DNA of 64,000 bases from Mumia xiangluensis (GCF_010994095.1 NZ_WJYO01000005.1:310001-374000); one strand, 5' to 3'. Counted from the first letter of the stretch, positions 51,904-60,314 are shown. The notes: generated by a model from the letters alone, not told the origin. Translations and numbers: made by a program.

Positions 51904-51913
51904 GGTGTCCTCC

Positions 51914-52639
51914 TCAGAACCCGAGGTACGAGTGGCGCAGGGTGGCGTCGTTCTGGAGGACCTCGGCGGACTCGGTCACGACGACCTTGCCGAGGTTCAG
52001 GACGACACCTGTGTGCGCGATGGACAGGGCGCTGCGGGCGTTCTGCTCGACGAGGAGCACGGTGAGCCCGGAGTCGTTCACGAGCGCGCGGACCAGGTTG
52101 AAGATCTGCGCGACGATCCGGGGGGCCAGACCGAGCGACGGCTCGTCGAGGAGCAGCAGGGTCGGCCGGGCCAGGAGCGCCCGTGCGATCACCAGCATCT
52201 GCCGCTCGCCACCCGACAGGGTGTGTGCCTGCGCGTTGCGACGGTCGCCGAGCACTGGGAACAGCTGGTAGGCGTCGTCGAGCGTACGGACCGGGGCGGG
52301 CGTGTCGGTCGGACGCTTGGCCGCCCCGCGCATGCCGAGGCGGAGGTTCTCCTCGATGGTGAGCTCGGCGATCACGCCGCGCCCTTCCGGGACGTGCGCC
52401 ATGCCGCGGTGGACCATCGACTCGGTCGGCTTGCCGGTGATGTCGGTCCCGTCGAGCGTGATCGTGCCGGCGGTCGGCTTCACGAGGCCCGAGACGGTCC
52501 GCAGGAGGGACGTCTTGCCGGCGCCGTTCGCACCGAGGACCGCCGTGATCTGACCGGTCTCGACGGCGACGTCGACGGAGTCGAGCGCCTTCACGGGGCC
52601 GTACGTCGTGGTGAGGTTCTTGATCTCGAGCACGCTCAT
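51914..52639 (-). CDS. livF: Branched-chain amino-acid ABC importer ATPase LivF
   Basis: This 241-residue ATPase has Walker A GANGAGKTS, the LivF-typical MAHVPEGRGVIAELTIEENL after the Q-loop region, signature LSGGERQMLVIARAL, Walker B LLLLDEPSLGLAP and the switch LVEQNA. The ATG overlaps the livG stop (ATGA). It forms the heterodimer with LivG. Confidence 0.9.
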   Translation of the reverse strand: MSVLEIKNLTTTYGPVKALDSVDVAVETGQITAVLGANGAGKTSLLRTVSGLVKPTAGTITLDGTDITGKPTESMVHRGMAHVPEGRGVIAELTIEENLRLGMRGAAKRPTDTPAPVRTLDDAYQLFPVLGDRRNAQAHTLSGGERQMLVIARALLARPTLLLLDEPSLGLAPRIVAQIFNLVRALVNDSGLTVLLVEQNARSALSIAHTGVVLNLGKVVVTESAEVLQNDATLRHSYLGF

Positions 52640-53535
52640 GCCCCCTTCGTCGTGGTGCCGTGCGACTCGAGGACCGCGGTGTCGATCTCCTCGCCGGCGG
52701 ACACCTCGGCGCCCAGGTAGGCCGCGATGACCTTCGGGTCGTCACGCACCTCGGCGGGTGTGCCCCGGGCGATGACCTGGCCGAAGTCGAGGACCGTGAT
52801 CTGGTCGCAGATCCGCATGACCAGGTCCATGTGGTGCTCGACGATGAGCACGGACATGCGCGACGTCAGCTGCTGGACGAGGTCCCCCAGCTCGTCCATC
52901 TCGCCCTCGGACAGTCCGGCGGCGGGCTCGTCGAGCAGCAGCAGCCGCGGCTCCGAGACGAGAGCACGCGCGAGCGCGACCTTCTTCTGGTCGGGGTAGG
53001 GCAGCATCCCGGGGTAGCGGGGTGCGAGGTGTGCGGCGCCGAGGTCCGAGAGCGTCTGCATCGCTCGCTCTTGCAGGGCCTGCTCGTCGCGCCGGGCGCG
53101 GGGGAGCCCGAACGCGGCCGAGACGAAGCCGCTGGTCGATCGGACCCCGGCGCCCGTCATCACGTTCTCCAGGGCGCTCATGCCGGGGAAGAGCCCGACG
53201 CCCTGGAGAGTGCGTGCGATGCCGAGGCCGGCGAGGTCGTGGGCGTGGAGATTGTTGAGCTCGCGCTCGTCCCAGGTGAGGCTGCCGGCGTTGGGCTTGA
53301 CGAAGCCGCAGCACACGTTGAACAGGGTCGTCTTGCCGGCGCCGTTGGGTCCGATGACGCCGTGGACCTGGCCGGGCTCGACGGCCAGGCTGACGTCGTC
53401 GAGGGCGACGAGGCCGCCGAATCGTACGGTGACGCCCTGCGCGAGGTAGCGGCTCGCAGGCCGTCCTGGGTCGTGCGGTCTTGGCTCGCCACCCGAGGGG
53501 GAGGGCTGAGGATCGGGCTCGATGGGAGGGGTCAC
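52636..53535 (-). CDS. livG: Branched-chain amino-acid ABC importer ATPase LivG
   Basis: This 299-residue ATPase has Walker A GPNGAGKTT, LAGLGIARTLQGVGLFPGMS after the Q-loop (LivG usually has RTFQ, and here RTLQ, a mild variation), Walker B LLLLDEPAAGLSEGE and the H-loop VEHHMDLVM. The signature region reads LPYPDQKKVALARAL instead of LSYGQQRRLEIARAL, so the ABC signature is degenerate. The GTG at 53535 follows GGAAGGA at 5 nt. The first 30 residues (Pro-rich) are extra. First gene of the operon. Confidence 0.86.
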   Translation of the reverse strand: MTPPIEPDPQPSPSGGEPRPHDPGRPASRYLAQGVTVRFGGLVALDDVSLAVEPGQVHGVIGPNGAGKTTLFNVCCGFVKPNAGSLTWDERELNNLHAHDLAGLGIARTLQGVGLFPGMSALENVMTGAGVRSTSGFVSAAFGLPRARRDEQALQERAMQTLSDLGAAHLAPRYPGMLPYPDQKKVALARALVSEPRLLLLDEPAAGLSEGEMDELGDLVQQLTSRMSVLIVEHHMDLVMRICDQITVLDFGQVIARGTPAEVRDDPKVIAAYLGAEVSAGEEIDTAVLESHGTTTKGA

Positions 53536-53625
53536 GCGAGTCCTTCCGGATTGTCGTGTAGCCGGGCTGTGTGATCCCGGCCACATGGCAGCGTTGCCCG
53601 CCGAACGCTACCGATCTCTGGCAGG

Positions 53626-53639
53626 TAAGCAAGCGCTTA
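53626..53639. promoter_or_regulatory. Candidate TetR-type operator upstream of the liv operon
   Basis: TAAGCAAGCGCTTA consists of TAAGC and its inverse GCTTA around AAGC, and contains the palindrome AAGCGCTT. Such AAGC-GCTT sites are typical of TetR-family repressors of lipid and amino-acid catabolism. It stands 91 nt before livG in the 285-nt livG-dinG gap. The rest of that gap is locally AT-richer but has no other motif I can name, apart from the dinG -10 box. Confidence 0.4.
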
Positions 53640-53808
53640 GTCGCTGAGGGCGTCGAATCGTTACCGGAGCGTGACGCGGGCGGAGGGGCAATTCCTTGTT
53701 TGCCGTCAGGACAGTTGCTAGCCGCGACTAAATGCGCGTACGGTGCCGCCGCGCGGAGGGTGCCCGACACCCTGTGGGTCGCAAGCACCGAGGGCGGCCG
53801 GCGGTCGC

Positions 53809-53814
53809 TAGGCT
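53809..53814 (+). promoter_or_regulatory. Leaderless -10 box (TAGGCT) of dinG
   Basis: TAGGCT ends 6 nt before the GTG start of dinG. No SOS box was found upstream, so here dinG is probably not LexA-controlled. Confidence 0.45.
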
Positions 53815-53820
53815 TCGGCG

Positions 53821-55902
53821 GTGACCTCGTCGATCTCGGACCAGCCTGACGTGAGCGCCGACGCCTCCCGGGTCGAGCGCGTACGCGCCGTGCTGCACGC
53901 CGCGGTCGGAGCGGTCGGCGGACTCGAACGCCCAGGTCAGGTGCAGATGGCGGAAGCGGTGTCGGAGGCATTCGCCACCGGCGAGCACCTCCTCGTCCAG
54001 GCGGGGACGGGCACCGGCAAGTCGCTCGGCTACCTCGTGCCGAGCCTGCTTCACGACCGACGCGTGGTCGTGGCGACAGCCACGCTCAACCTCCAGCACC
54101 AGCTCGTCGAGCGCGACATCCCGGCGTTGCTCGAGGGGGCCGTCACGGTGCTCGGCCGCAAGCCGCACGCCGCCGTCGTGAAGGGTCGGGGCAACTACGC
54201 CTGCCTGCACCGCATCCGCGAGGGTGCCCCCGACGAGCAGGGAGTGCTGATCGAGGCCCCGTCCGGCTCGCTCGGCGAAGAGGTCGTGACGCTCCGCGCG
54301 TGGGCGGAGGAGGAGTCCGACCGCGGTGGCATCGGCGACCGCGACTCCGCGCCCTCGCACACCGAGCGCGCCTGGCGGCAGGTGAGCGTCCACGCCCGGG
54401 AGTGCCTGGGGGCGACGCGCTGCCCGTACGCCGCCGAGTGCTTCGCCGAGGCGGCGAAGGACCACGCTGCCGACGCGGACCTGGTCGTCACGAACCACGC
54501 ACTCCTCGCGATCGACGCGATCGACGGGGTCCCGATGCTCCCGGAGTACGACACCGTGGTCGTCGACGAGGCCCACGAGCTCGTTGCGCGGGTCACCCAG
54601 GCCTCGACCGCCGAGCTGGCGCCGCCGATGGTGGAGCGGGCGGCACGGCGTGCGCGCACCTTCGTCCGGGGGCGCGAGGCCGACGACCTCGAGGACGCCT
54701 CCGACGCGCTGCGCGATGCGCTCGAGGCGACCGGTCCCGGCCGGATCGGCTCCCCGTCCGACCAGCTCGCCGACGCGCTCTCGCTCGTCCGCGACGCCGC
54801 CCGCGACTGCCACTCGGCGATGCCGAAGGAGCCGAAGGAGTCCGGGGACGGCGACGCCGCACGGCAGCAGGCGAAGGCGATGGTCGACGACGTCCGCAAG
54901 GTGGCCGAGCGCATGGCTGCCGCGTCCGAGGCGGACGTGCTGTGGCTCGCCGAGCGCGACGGCTCGCGCGGCGGCAACGAGCTCCGGATCGCGCCGATCG
55001 ACGTCGCCCTGACCCTCCGGGACAAGCTGTTCGGCGAGAACACGGTCGTCATGACGAGTGCCACGCTGAAGCTCGGCGGTGGGTTCGACCCGGTCGCGCG
55101 GACCGTCGGGCTGTGGGCGTCGGACAAGGTCGAGGGTTCCGACGCGGGTGCCGGCGCGGGTGCGAGCGGCGGCGGGGGCGCGCGCGACAGCGAGGCTGGA
55201 CCGGACGCCGACGGCGACGGTGGTTTCGCCTGGCGGGCGATCGACGTCGGCTCGCCGTTCGACTACGCGAAGCAGGGCATGCTGTACGTCGCACGCCACC
55301 TGCCACCGCCGGGGCGCGACGGAATGAGCGACGCGACGACCACCGAGATCGTCGACCTCGTACGCGCGGCCGGCGGGCGCACCTTGGGGCTGTTCTCGTC
55401 GCGCCGCGGAGCCGAGGCGGCTACGGAGGCGGTCCGCGAGCGGATGCCGGAGCTCGAGGTGCTCTGTCAGGGCGACGCGCAGCTGCCGGAGCTGGCGCGC
55501 CGGTTCGTCGAGGATCCGCGGACGTGCCTGTTCGGGACGCTGAGCCTGTGGCAGGGCGTCGACCTGCCGGGGGACACGTGCCAGCTGGTGATCATCGACC
55601 GCATCCCGTTCCCGCGGCCTGACGACCCGTTGATGAGTGCCCGTCAGCGGCTGGTCGAGCGCAACGGCGGCAACGGCTTCATGCAGGTGGCGGCGACGCA
55701 CGCCGCGCTGCTGCTCGCTCAGGGCGCGGGTCGGCTGATCCGTCGCGCCGACGACCGTGGGGTCGTCGCGGTGCTGGACTCGCGGTTGGCGACGGCGCGG
55801 TACGGCGGGTTCCTGGCGTCCTCGATGCCGCCGATGTGGCGCACGGTCGACCGCGCAGTCGCGCTGTCGGCACTTCAGCGGTTGGATGCCGCTGCGTCCT
55901 GA
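53821..55902 (+). CDS. dinG: DinG-family ATP-dependent DNA helicase
   Basis: This XPD/DinG-type SF2 helicase (693 residues) moves 5'-3' and resolves unusual DNA structures. It shows Walker A AGTGTGKS (61-68), TATLNLQHQLVERDIP (motif Ia), VVTNHALLAID, the DEAH box VVVDEAHELV, MTSATLKLGGGF (motif III), FGTLSLWQGVDLPGDTCQLV and the motif VI region AQGAGRLIRRADDRGVVAVLDSR. Cysteines YACLHRI, ECLGATRC and AECFAEA are placed like the iron-sulfur ligands of the family. A Gly/Ala/Ser-rich insert (GAGAGASGGGGARDSEAG) after motif III is unusual. Confidence 0.92.
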   Translation: MTSSISDQPDVSADASRVERVRAVLHAAVGAVGGLERPGQVQMAEAVSEAFATGEHLLVQAGTGTGKSLGYLVPSLLHDRRVVVATATLNLQHQLVERDIPALLEGAVTVLGRKPHAAVVKGRGNYACLHRIREGAPDEQGVLIEAPSGSLGEEVVTLRAWAEEESDRGGIGDRDSAPSHTERAWRQVSVHARECLGATRCPYAAECFAEAAKDHAADADLVVTNHALLAIDAIDGVPMLPEYDTVVVDEAHELVARVTQASTAELAPPMVERAARRARTFVRGREADDLEDASDALRDALEATGPGRIGSPSDQLADALSLVRDAARDCHSAMPKEPKESGDGDAARQQAKAMVDDVRKVAERMAAASEADVLWLAERDGSRGGNELRIAPIDVALTLRDKLFGENTVVMTSATLKLGGGFDPVARTVGLWASDKVEGSDAGAGAGASGGGGARDSEAGPDADGDGGFAWRAIDVGSPFDYAKQGMLYVARHLPPPGRDGMSDATTTEIVDLVRAAGGRTLGLFSSRRGAEAATEAVRERMPELEVLCQGDAQLPELARRFVEDPRTCLFGTLSLWQGVDLPGDTCQLVIIDRIPFPRPDDPLMSARQRLVERNGGNGFMQVAATHAALLLAQGAGRLIRRADDRGVVAVLDSRLATARYGGFLASSMPPMWRTVDRAVALSALQRLDAAAS

Positions 55903-55940
55903 CCGGCCGCCTGCTTCCCGTAGGCACCCGGGACGCGAGA

Positions 55941-55969
55941 GGGCGCGGGACCGAGGGGATCCCGCGCCC
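55941..55969. terminator. Hairpin terminator between dinG and lexA
   Basis: GGGCGCGGGA (55941-55950) and TCCCGCGCCC (55960-55969) pair fully around nine bases. The site lies between the convergent stops of dinG and lexA and can serve both strands. No U-run follows on either side. Confidence 0.6.
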
Positions 55970-55988
55970 ACGCACACGACGCGCGGGG

Positions 55989-56702
55989 TCAGACGCGCCG
56001 CATGACCGTGGTGACCTTGCCGAGGATCGTGGCATCGGTGCCGTCGATGGGCTCGTACGCCGGGTTGTGCGGCAGCAGCCAGATCTTGCCGTCCTTGCGC
56101 TGGAGGGTCTTGACCGTCGCCTCGCCGTCGATCAGGGCGGCGACGATCTCGCCGTTCTCGGCGGTCGGCTGCTGACGGATGACCACGTAGTCGCCGTCGC
56201 AGATCGCGGCCTCCACCATCGAGTCTCCGCGCACCTCGAGCATGAAGAGCGTGCCGTCGCCGACCAGCGTGCGGGGGAGCGGCATGACCTCCTCGACACG
56301 CTCCTCGGCGAGGATCGGCCCGCCGGCGGCGATGCGGCCGACCATCGGGACGTACGCGGGGGCAGGTCGTGCGTCACCCGCGCCGGTGTCGTCGAACCCG
56401 AAGTCGAGCGCGTCGCCGATCGAGCGGCGGGCGGCGAGCACGTCCGGAAGGAAGACCTCGATCGCGCGCGGACGGTTGGGATCGCGGCGCACGAAGCCGT
56501 TGCGCTCGAGGACCTTGAGCTGGTGGGCAACAGAGGAGACGCTGGCCAGACCGACCGCGGCGCCGATCTCGCGCATGCTCGGCGGATAGCCGCGCTGCTC
56601 GATCGACTCGCGGATGATCTCGAGGACTCGGCGCTGGCGCGGTGTCAGGCCACTCGCGTCCGGCGGTCCGTCGGGGAGCTCGGAAACCTCGGCTTTGGTC
56701 AT
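55989..56702 (-). CDS. lexA: SOS repressor LexA
   Basis: LexA (237 residues) represses the SOS regulon and cuts itself when RecA filaments form. It has a winged-helix DNA-binding domain (residues 20-85: [40 protein letters not shown]), cleavage site Ala126-Gly127 (VGRIAAGGP), nucleophile Ser161 (VRGDSMVEA) and Lys198 (GEATVKTLQ). The ATG at 56702 is chosen because TAATGT ends 7 nt upstream. The longer frame to 56801 would run through the first SOS box. It is divergent from the LysM gene with four SOS boxes between. Confidence 0.97.
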   Translation of the reverse strand: MTKAEVSELPDGPPDASGLTPRQRRVLEIIRESIEQRGYPPSMREIGAAVGLASVSSVAHQLKVLERNGFVRRDPNRPRAIEVFLPDVLAARRSIGDALDFGFDDTGAGDARPAPAYVPMVGRIAAGGPILAEERVEEVMPLPRTLVGDGTLFMLEVRGDSMVEAAICDGDYVVIRQQPTAENGEIVAALIDGEATVKTLQRKDGKIWLLPHNPAYEPIDGTDATILGKVTTVMRRV

Positions 56703-56709
56703 GGGCCTG

Positions 56710-56715
56710 ACATTA
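56710..56715 (-). promoter_or_regulatory. Leaderless lexA promoter (-10 TAATGT)
   Basis: TAATGT on the minus strand ends 7 nt before the lexA ATG. The first SOS box (56735-56750) then covers the position of the -35 region, as expected for auto-repression. Confidence 0.55.
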
Positions 56716-56734
56716 GACCTCGCGAGCGACACGA

Positions 56735-56857
56735 TCAAACATATGTTCGATCCGCGTGTCGGACGCGACGCGTCGAAAGAATGTTCGAACGGGTCCTTCA
56801 AAAGTGTCAGCGGATGTGGTTATGTTCGTACGCATGTTCGATCGAACGCGTGTTCGG
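56735..56857. promoter_or_regulatory. Cluster of four LexA (SOS) boxes
   Basis: The boxes are TCAAACATATGTTCGA (56735-56750), TCGAAAGAATGTTCGA (56773-56788), TCGTACGCATGTTCGA (56826-56841) and TCGAACGCGTGTTCGG (56842-56857). Each differs from TCGAAC-N4-GTTCGA at one base. The last two touch end to end. The first controls lexA, the others most likely the LysM gene. Confidence 0.82.
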
Positions 56858-56938
56858 CTCAGGCTCCGGCTCCACGAGCTGATCGCAACCCTCGCTTCGG
56901 TCGGGCAGGCCCCACGAGTCCGAGACACGGAGGACACG

Positions 56939-57478
56939 ATGAGCACCGTCCGCACCACGCTTGATGGCACGACCCTTGACCGCGCCGCGCACAACCGCAC
57001 GGCTCACGACCGCAGGGCCCACGACCGCAGGGTGGTCGTGCTCGACACGCCGCTCATGCGCGCTGTCGAGCGACACCCTGCCGGGCGTGCACTCGTCGAC
57101 GGACCCCGTACGGCGCCGCGACAGACCGCATCGCAGCGGCCCGCGGCGTCCCGCACGGCACCTGCGCGGCCCGCGGCGCGACCGACCTACCGGTTGACCC
57201 GACGCGGCCGGATCGCAGTCTTCGTCGCGGCGCTGCTGGCCGTGGGCGGGCTGACGGTCGGCCTCGGGACGCAGGTGATCGCGACCTCCGATGCCGGCGA
57301 CCCGGTGCCGAGCCGTGCCGTCGAGGTGCAGCCCGGACAGACCGTGTGGGACCTTGCGCGCTCTGCGAACCCCGGCGGCGACATCCGCGAGACCGTGCAC
57401 GACATCGCCGAGCTCAACGCGCTCGAGACCGCGGGTCAGGTGGCGGCGGGTTCGACGATCTACATCCCGCTCTACTGA
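56939..57478 (+). CDS. LysM-domain membrane protein, SOS-induced division regulator type
   Basis: The 179-residue protein has a long basic, Arg/Ala-rich cytoplasmic part (about 100 residues), one membrane span (RIAVFVAALLAVGGLTVGLG) and a C-terminal LysM domain outside (VEVQPGQTVWDLARSANPGG ... AAGSTIYIPLY) that should bind peptidoglycan. Position and layout match the lexA-divergent proteins that delay division during SOS (YneA in Bacillus, DivS in Corynebacterium, ChiZ/Rv2719c in Mycobacterium). Sequence outside the LysM part is not conserved in that class. The ATG at 56939 has GGAGG 5 nt before it. The upstream frame from 56756 crosses the SOS boxes and is rejected. Confidence 0.85.
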   Translation: MSTVRTTLDGTTLDRAAHNRTAHDRRAHDRRVVVLDTPLMRAVERHPAGRALVDGPRTAPRQTASQRPAASRTAPARPAARPTYRLTRRGRIAVFVAALLAVGGLTVGLGTQVIATSDAGDPVPSRAVEVQPGQTVWDLARSANPGGDIRETVHDIAELNALETAGQVAAGSTIYIPLY

Positions 57479-57550
57479 GCCGGACGCCGTGCTCGGTTCC
57501 GCGTCGCCGAGCAGGCTGTCCAGAGGCGCGCTCGCCTCAGCGGCGTCGCC

Positions 57551-58378
57551 TCAGGGGGACGTCGCCCCACCCTCGACGATGCGTCGCATCCACGTGCCGA
57601 CCGCCGCCATGTCGGAGAGGACGCCGTCCCGCACGGATGCGTCGGCCCCGTCGTCCCACTCGGCCACCACCGCGTACGCGAGAGTGCGAGCTGGTCCGGA
57701 CACCAGCCCGACGTCGCCGCGCACGGTGGAGATGGTGCCCGTCTTGTTCCACAGGACGATGCCGCGGTCCGGTTCGGAGTGGGCGAGCGGGTCAAGGCCG
57801 AACGCGCTCGCGACCATCGACAGATCGGTGTTCGCGGCCAGCCATCCCGTGACCTGCTCACTGACGGCTTCCGACACGACCTCGCGGCGGTGCAGTCGGG
57901 CGCACAGGCCGGCGAGGTCGCCGGCGCATCCGACGGAGAGCGTCGGCGGGTGCGAGGGGCCGCGGTCGTCTCGGACGCGGTCGAGCAGCCGACTGCGTGA
58001 CATCCCGATCCGCGTGGCAGTCTCCGTCACCGCGTCGATGCCGACCCTGCGCAGGAGCACGTTCGTCGCGAGGTTGTCGCTGAGGGCACCGACCAGCGCG
58101 CACACGTCGACGACAGGCAAGGCGTCCGTCGCCAGGAGGTGCCACAGTCCTGAGTCGGCGACCCAGTCCTCCTCGGTACGCAGCAGCGGCTCCGCCGCGT
58201 CCAGCGATCCGTCGGCGATCTGACGTGCGGCCTCCACGAGCAGCACGAGCTTGCCGATGCTCGCCGTCCGCAGCACGAGGTCGGGTTCGACGGATGCGAG
58301 CACGACGTCGGCGTCCACGTCACGCACCTCGATGGTCCAGCGCACGTCGTCGCGCAGCCGGGGGAGCGGCGCGGTCAT
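57551..58378 (-). CDS. Class A beta-lactamase-like serine hydrolase (no signal peptide)
   Basis: The 275-residue protein shows the three penicillin-recognising motifs: SxxK as TASIGK (Ser40, Lys43), SDN as LSDN (100-102) and KTG as WNKTGT (212-214). The domain order and the short spacing fit class A beta-lactamases. No signal peptide or lipobox is present, so the product looks cytoplasmic, and a role in antibiotic resistance is doubtful. Arg, Asp and Glu residues near the active-site loop (HRREVVSEAVSEQVTGWL) do not clearly include the class A Glu166. The start overlaps the stop of the SelW-like gene (ATGA). Confidence 0.75.
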   Translation of the reverse strand: MTAPLPRLRDDVRWTIEVRDVDADVVLASVEPDLVLRTASIGKLVLLVEAARQIADGSLDAAEPLLRTEEDWVADSGLWHLLATDALPVVDVCALVGALSDNLATNVLLRRVGIDAVTETATRIGMSRSRLLDRVRDDRGPSHPPTLSVGCAGDLAGLCARLHRREVVSEAVSEQVTGWLAANTDLSMVASAFGLDPLAHSEPDRGIVLWNKTGTISTVRGDVGLVSGPARTLAYAVVAEWDDGADASVRDGVLSDMAAVGTWMRRIVEGGATSP

Positions 58379-58680
58379 GCGTCGGCGCCCGGCGACGTCG
58401 TACGGTCGGCGTGGCCGAGGTCCCGGTCGGGGTCGATCCGGTCGCGGACGCGGCGCTTGAGCTCGGCGGCGTCCGGGAACCCGCCGTCCGTCTTCCGGTC
58501 CCAGACGACCTCGTCGTCGACGGTGATCCGGAAGACTCCACCGGTCGTGGGCACCAGGGTGACCGCGCCGAGCTCGGTGCCGAACGTGCTCAGCAGCTCC
58601 TGGGCCATCCATCCGGCCCGCAGCAGCCACTGGCACATCGTGCAGTAGGTGATCTGGACGTGGGGGAGGGCGGGGGTCAT
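58375..58680 (-). CDS. SelT/SelW/SelH-family (Rdx) thioredoxin-like protein
   Basis: The 101-residue protein has the family start HVQITYCTMCQWLLRAGWMA with CxxC at residues 13-16, followed by ELLSTFGTELGAVTLVPTTG, a G-G-V-F-R-I strand and DGGFPDAAELKRRVRD. Bacterial members use Cys for the Sec of animal SelW and are thought to have a redox role that is not defined. It lies between a threonine aldolase gene and a beta-lactamase-like gene, overlapping both by ATGA, so the three are one translationally coupled operon. Confidence 0.85.
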   Translation of the reverse strand: MTPALPHVQITYCTMCQWLLRAGWMAQELLSTFGTELGAVTLVPTTGGVFRITVDDEVVWDRKTDGGFPDAAELKRRVRDRIDPDRDLGHADRTTSPGADA

Positions 58681-59762
58681 CCGAAGGCCTTCCGGAGGCT
58701 CGACAGGAACGCTTCCACGTCGTCGGCCGTCGTGTCCCACGAGCACATCCAGCGGGACTCGACCAGGTCGGGGTGCACGCCCGGGCGCCAGTCGTAGAAC
58801 CGGTGCTCGGCGCGTACGGCGTCGGCGACCGAGCGCGGCAGCGTCGGGAACACGACGTTGGCCTGCGTCGGGCGCTCGACGTGCAGCAGCGGCGCGCCGG
58901 AGTCGTGGACGCGGCCGTCGGCTGCGAGCTCCGCGGCGAGAGCGTCGACCCCGGAGCGCAGCTGCGCGGCGCGGGCGTTGGAGGCCGTCGCGTTGTGCAG
59001 CCAGAGGTCGTGCTCCGGGTCGAGGAGCGCGGCGAGCTGCGCGGAGACGTACCGCATCTTGGAGGCGAGCTGCATCGACGTCTTGCGCATGAACTCGAGC
59101 CCGGTGACCGCGTCGGGCGAGAGGACGACGACCGCTTCGCCGAGCAGGATGCCGTTCTTGGTGCCGCCGAACGAGACAGCATCGATGCCCAGCTCGGTCG
59201 TGAGGGCACCGAGTCCGACGCCGAGGTACGCCGCTGCGTTCGCGATGCGGGAGCCGTCGATGTGGACGCGCATACCGTACGCGTGCGCGGCATCGGCGAT
59301 CTGGCGGATCTCGTCGAGCGAGTAGACCGTGCCGAGCTCGGTCGACTGCGTCAGCGACACCGCGAGCGCCTGAGCGCGGTGCGGGTCGCCGAGGTTCGCG
59401 GCGTACCGGTCGAGGGCGGCCGTCGTCAGCTTGCCGTCCGGTGCGTCGACCGGGAGCAGCTTGATGCCGGCGACTCGCTCAGGGGCGGCGTTCTCGTCGG
59501 TGTTCAGGTGGGCGACGTCACTGACGATCGCCGATCCCCAGCGGGGAAGCAGCGCGCCGAGGGAGACGACGTTGGCGCCGGTGCCGTTGAACACCGGGTA
59601 CGCCTGGGCCTGGTCGCCGAAGTGGTGCCGTACGACCTCGCCGAGGTGCGCGGTCCAGCGGTCGTCGCCATACGAGACGGCATGCCCGGTGTTGGCCGCG
59701 GCCACGGCGTCGAGGATCGCCGGATGGGCGGGGGCGTAGTTGTCGGATGCGAATGCTGCCAC
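58677..59762 (-). CDS. ltaE: Low-specificity threonine aldolase
   Basis: This 361-residue PLP enzyme (fold type I) cleaves L-threonine or allo-threonine into glycine and acetaldehyde. It has FASDNYAPAHPAIL at the N-terminus, the PLP-phosphate segment VFNGTGANVVSL, the DG.R motif VHIDGSRIAN (Asp169 binds pyridine N) and Lys202 in FGGTKNG, the Schiff-base lysine. The GTG is supported by TAGGCT 7 nt upstream. First gene of the three-gene operon. Confidence 0.88.
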   Translation of the reverse strand: MAAFASDNYAPAHPAILDAVAAANTGHAVSYGDDRWTAHLGEVVRHHFGDQAQAYPVFNGTGANVVSLGALLPRWGSAIVSDVAHLNTDENAAPERVAGIKLLPVDAPDGKLTTAALDRYAANLGDPHRAQALAVSLTQSTELGTVYSLDEIRQIADAAHAYGMRVHIDGSRIANAAAYLGVGLGALTTELGIDAVSFGGTKNGILLGEAVVVLSPDAVTGLEFMRKTSMQLASKMRYVSAQLAALLDPEHDLWLHNATASNARAAQLRSGVDALAAELAADGRVHDSGAPLLHVERPTQANVVFPTLPRSVADAVRAEHRFYDWRPGVHPDLVESRWMCSWDTTADDVEAFLSSLRKAFG

Positions 59763-59769
59763 GCCCGCC

Positions 59770-59775
59770 AGCCTA
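59770..59775 (-). promoter_or_regulatory. Leaderless -10 box (TAGGCT) of the threonine aldolase operon
   Basis: TAGGCT on the minus strand ends 7 nt before the GTG at 59762. Confidence 0.45.
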
Positions 59776-59837
59776 TTCGGCGGGCGGGCGGACAGGCTGC
59801 GGCGGCAGCGGTCAGGCAGTGTCGTCAGGCTGCGACG

Positions 59838-60314
59838 TCACGAGTCGGCGAGCAGCTTGTCGAGGCGGACGAACCCCTCCTCCATGCCGCCCTCCATCCC
59901 GGACTGCACCATGCCGTCACGGTCCTCGACGGACGCGAACGCGCTGGTGACGTCGATGCGCGTCGTGCCGTTGCCGAGGTCGGTGAAGCGGAGCGTCTCC
60001 AGGGAGACGTGGCCGGGCACGCCCTCGTACTCGAAGGTGCGCGTGATGCCGTTCTCCACCGACGGGTCGCCGTGGTAGACGCCACGGAAGCCGTGCGTGT
60101 TGCCGTCGTCGTCGCGCTGGGTCCAGCGCCAGCGGCCGCCGTCGCGGACCTCGTTGATGGGGACCTCGGTCTTGTAGATGTCAGGACCGAGCCACTTCTT
60201 CTGCCACTCGTCGTCGACGTTGGCGTGGAAGAGCCGCTCGGGCGTGGTGGCGAAGGTGCGGCTGATCTCGATGGTGCTCGTGCCGGGTGTTGCGGTGACC
60301 TTGAGGTCGGACAT
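59838..60314 (-). CDS. SRPBCC (AHSA1-type) protein
   Basis: The 158-residue protein is of the AHSA1/START type: IEISRTFATTPERLFHANVD, WLGPDIYKTEVPINEVRDGG, WRWTQRDDDGNTHGFRGVYH and TFEYEGVPGHVSLETLRFTD, closing with GMVQSGMEGGMEEGFVRLDKL. Such genes are very often second in an operon after an ArsR-type repressor, as here (29 nt apart). The ligand is unknown. The much longer frame extending to 63764 is antisense shadow. Confidence 0.83.
   Translation of the reverse strand: MSDLKVTATPGTSTIEISRTFATTPERLFHANVDDEWQKKWLGPDIYKTEVPINEVRDGGRWRWTQRDDDGNTHGFRGVYHGDPSVENGITRTFEYEGVPGHVSLETLRFTDLGNGTTRIDVTSAFASVEDRDGMVQSGMEGGMEEGFVRLDKLLADS

Noticed and set aside
53536-53820. SOS box before dinG
   Set aside because: I searched the gap for TCGAAC-N4-GTTCGA and found nothing near consensus. 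Only a TAGGCT -10 box was found.
53728-55977. 749-codon minus-strand frame opposite dinG
   Set aside because: DinG has all helicase motifs. The antisense product shows none.
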